From: JAWLFI01 sp964627995
GTDB taxonomy: Bacteria; Bacteroidota; Bacteroidia; Chitinophagales; Saprospiraceae
NCBI GenBank assembly: GCA_964627995.1
Contig: CAZVLN010000001.1
Coordinates: forward strand, 124,001 to 188,000
Direction of reading: 5' to 3'
DNA: 64,000 bases
A program made the translations under genes and the position numbers. Shown here in pieces: positions 63,862 to 64,000 of the stretch. Position 1 is the stretch's first letter. Each line of letters opens with the position of its first letter. The notes under the pieces were generated by a model. It saw only the letters and a program-made list of their open reading frames with translations. It made no database searches and was not told where the DNA came from.

Positions 63862-64000
63862 TTAATTCTCGCCACCCTCTCCTTTCCGTCGGTTCATCTC
63901 ATCCCTTATTTCTGCAGCTTTTTCATAATTTTCCTCCCCGAGCATTTTATCAAGCAGCTCGTTCAAGCCTTCAATGGACATGGACTCCAAGCTGTCTGTA
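63862..64000 (-). CDS. C-terminal end of a UVR-motif protein, probably a bifunctional nuclease-family member
   Basis: The stop TAA is at 63862-63864; the frame runs left to right off the window. The visible ~46 residues read SLESMSIEGLNELLDKML, then EENYEKAAEIRDEMNRR, a UvrB/C-type (UVR) coiled-coil hairpin. In Bacteroidota this motif ends proteins of the DUF151 bifunctional nuclease family, which is the likeliest identity; the catalytic part is outside the window, so the call is tentative. Confidence 0.6.
   Translation of the reverse strand, partial: TDSLESMSIEGLNELLDKMLGEENYEKAAEIRDEMNRRKGEGGEN

Noticed and set aside
1..64000. CRISPR arrays, prophage, IS elements, restriction or other defence genes
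   Set aside because: No regularly spaced repeats, transposase, integrase, phage structural or restriction-type sequences were seen anywhere in the window.

Overview
The window is a chromosomal segment of a Bacteroidota bacterium. The evidence is: promoter -7 boxes of the TAnnTTTG type; an FtsZ ending in the NSYLHDNVD tail typical of the phylum; a fused E1 alpha/beta 2-oxoacid dehydrogenase; the order rpmB-rpmG-DUF4295-ftsY; a HU-CCDC81/SPOR protein; and a secreted subtilase with a C-terminal YPNP sorting domain of the type IX secretion system. A calcium-type acidic segment reading NGIDDDGNG in a large secreted protein is common in marine gliding Bacteroidota such as Saprospiria, but I cannot assign a family or genus. 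Most of the window is housekeeping DNA; no prophage, CRISPR array, insertion sequence or recognisable defence system was found. Layout: 1-2259 is the N-terminal part of a large secreted FG-GAP/VCBS-repeat protein cut by the window edge. 2.7-4.9 kb holds a BASS-family transporter and a DEAD-box RNA helicase. 5.6-18.3 kb is a complete minus-strand division and cell-wall operon read mraZ-rsmH-ftsL-ftsI(PASTA)-murE-mraY-ftsW-murG-ftsQ-ftsA-ftsZ. It has MraZ-type boxes lying on its promoter and a terminator at its end. murD and murC, which normally sit after mraY and after murG, are absent and the junctions are seamless. 18.8-22.1 kb carries a DPM1-like glycosyltransferase and the fused E1 dehydrogenase. 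22.5-28.9 kb is a plus-strand group: DUF1573, yaaA, then an apparent five-gene operon (penicillin acylase-like Ntn hydrolase, two small membrane proteins, a zincin, a FemAB/GNAT-like protein). 29.0-32.9 kb is a minus-strand operon SPOR-kdsA-FAD dehydrogenase-DoxX. 33.1-36.1 kb is hemL plus a two-component system. 36.1-45.4 kb looks accessory. It has a 1-kb non-coding stretch with nested inverted repeats, an amidohydrolase/PD40-propeller fusion, a DUF2490 protein, a lipoprotein beta-carbonic anhydrase, a propeller lipoprotein, an erythromycin-esterase-family protein, a GNAT, and decayed genes. 45.5-64.0 kb returns to core functions: an orphan 462-aa protein beside rpsP, an exonuclease and rpe, a coiled-coil membrane protein, a VWA/MoxR pair, lepB, a metal-receptor protein, the T9SS subtilase, tRNA-Arg(ACG), rpmB-rpmG-DUF4295, ftsY, lepA, a membrane protein, threonine aldolase and the end of a UVR-motif protein. 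The structure that genes do not explain is mainly intergenic. At least four GC-rich elements share one skeleton (a first hairpin, a CGGG[CT]..T.CG box, a long hairpin of variable sequence, and a terminal ATCCCT-like box). A 161-bp inverted-repeat element carries a 32-bp perfect palindrome at its core. Three genes have a TAnnTTTG box exactly five bases before the ATG, which predicts leaderless mRNAs. I regard these, with the seamless loss of murC/murD from the operon, as the points most worth following up.
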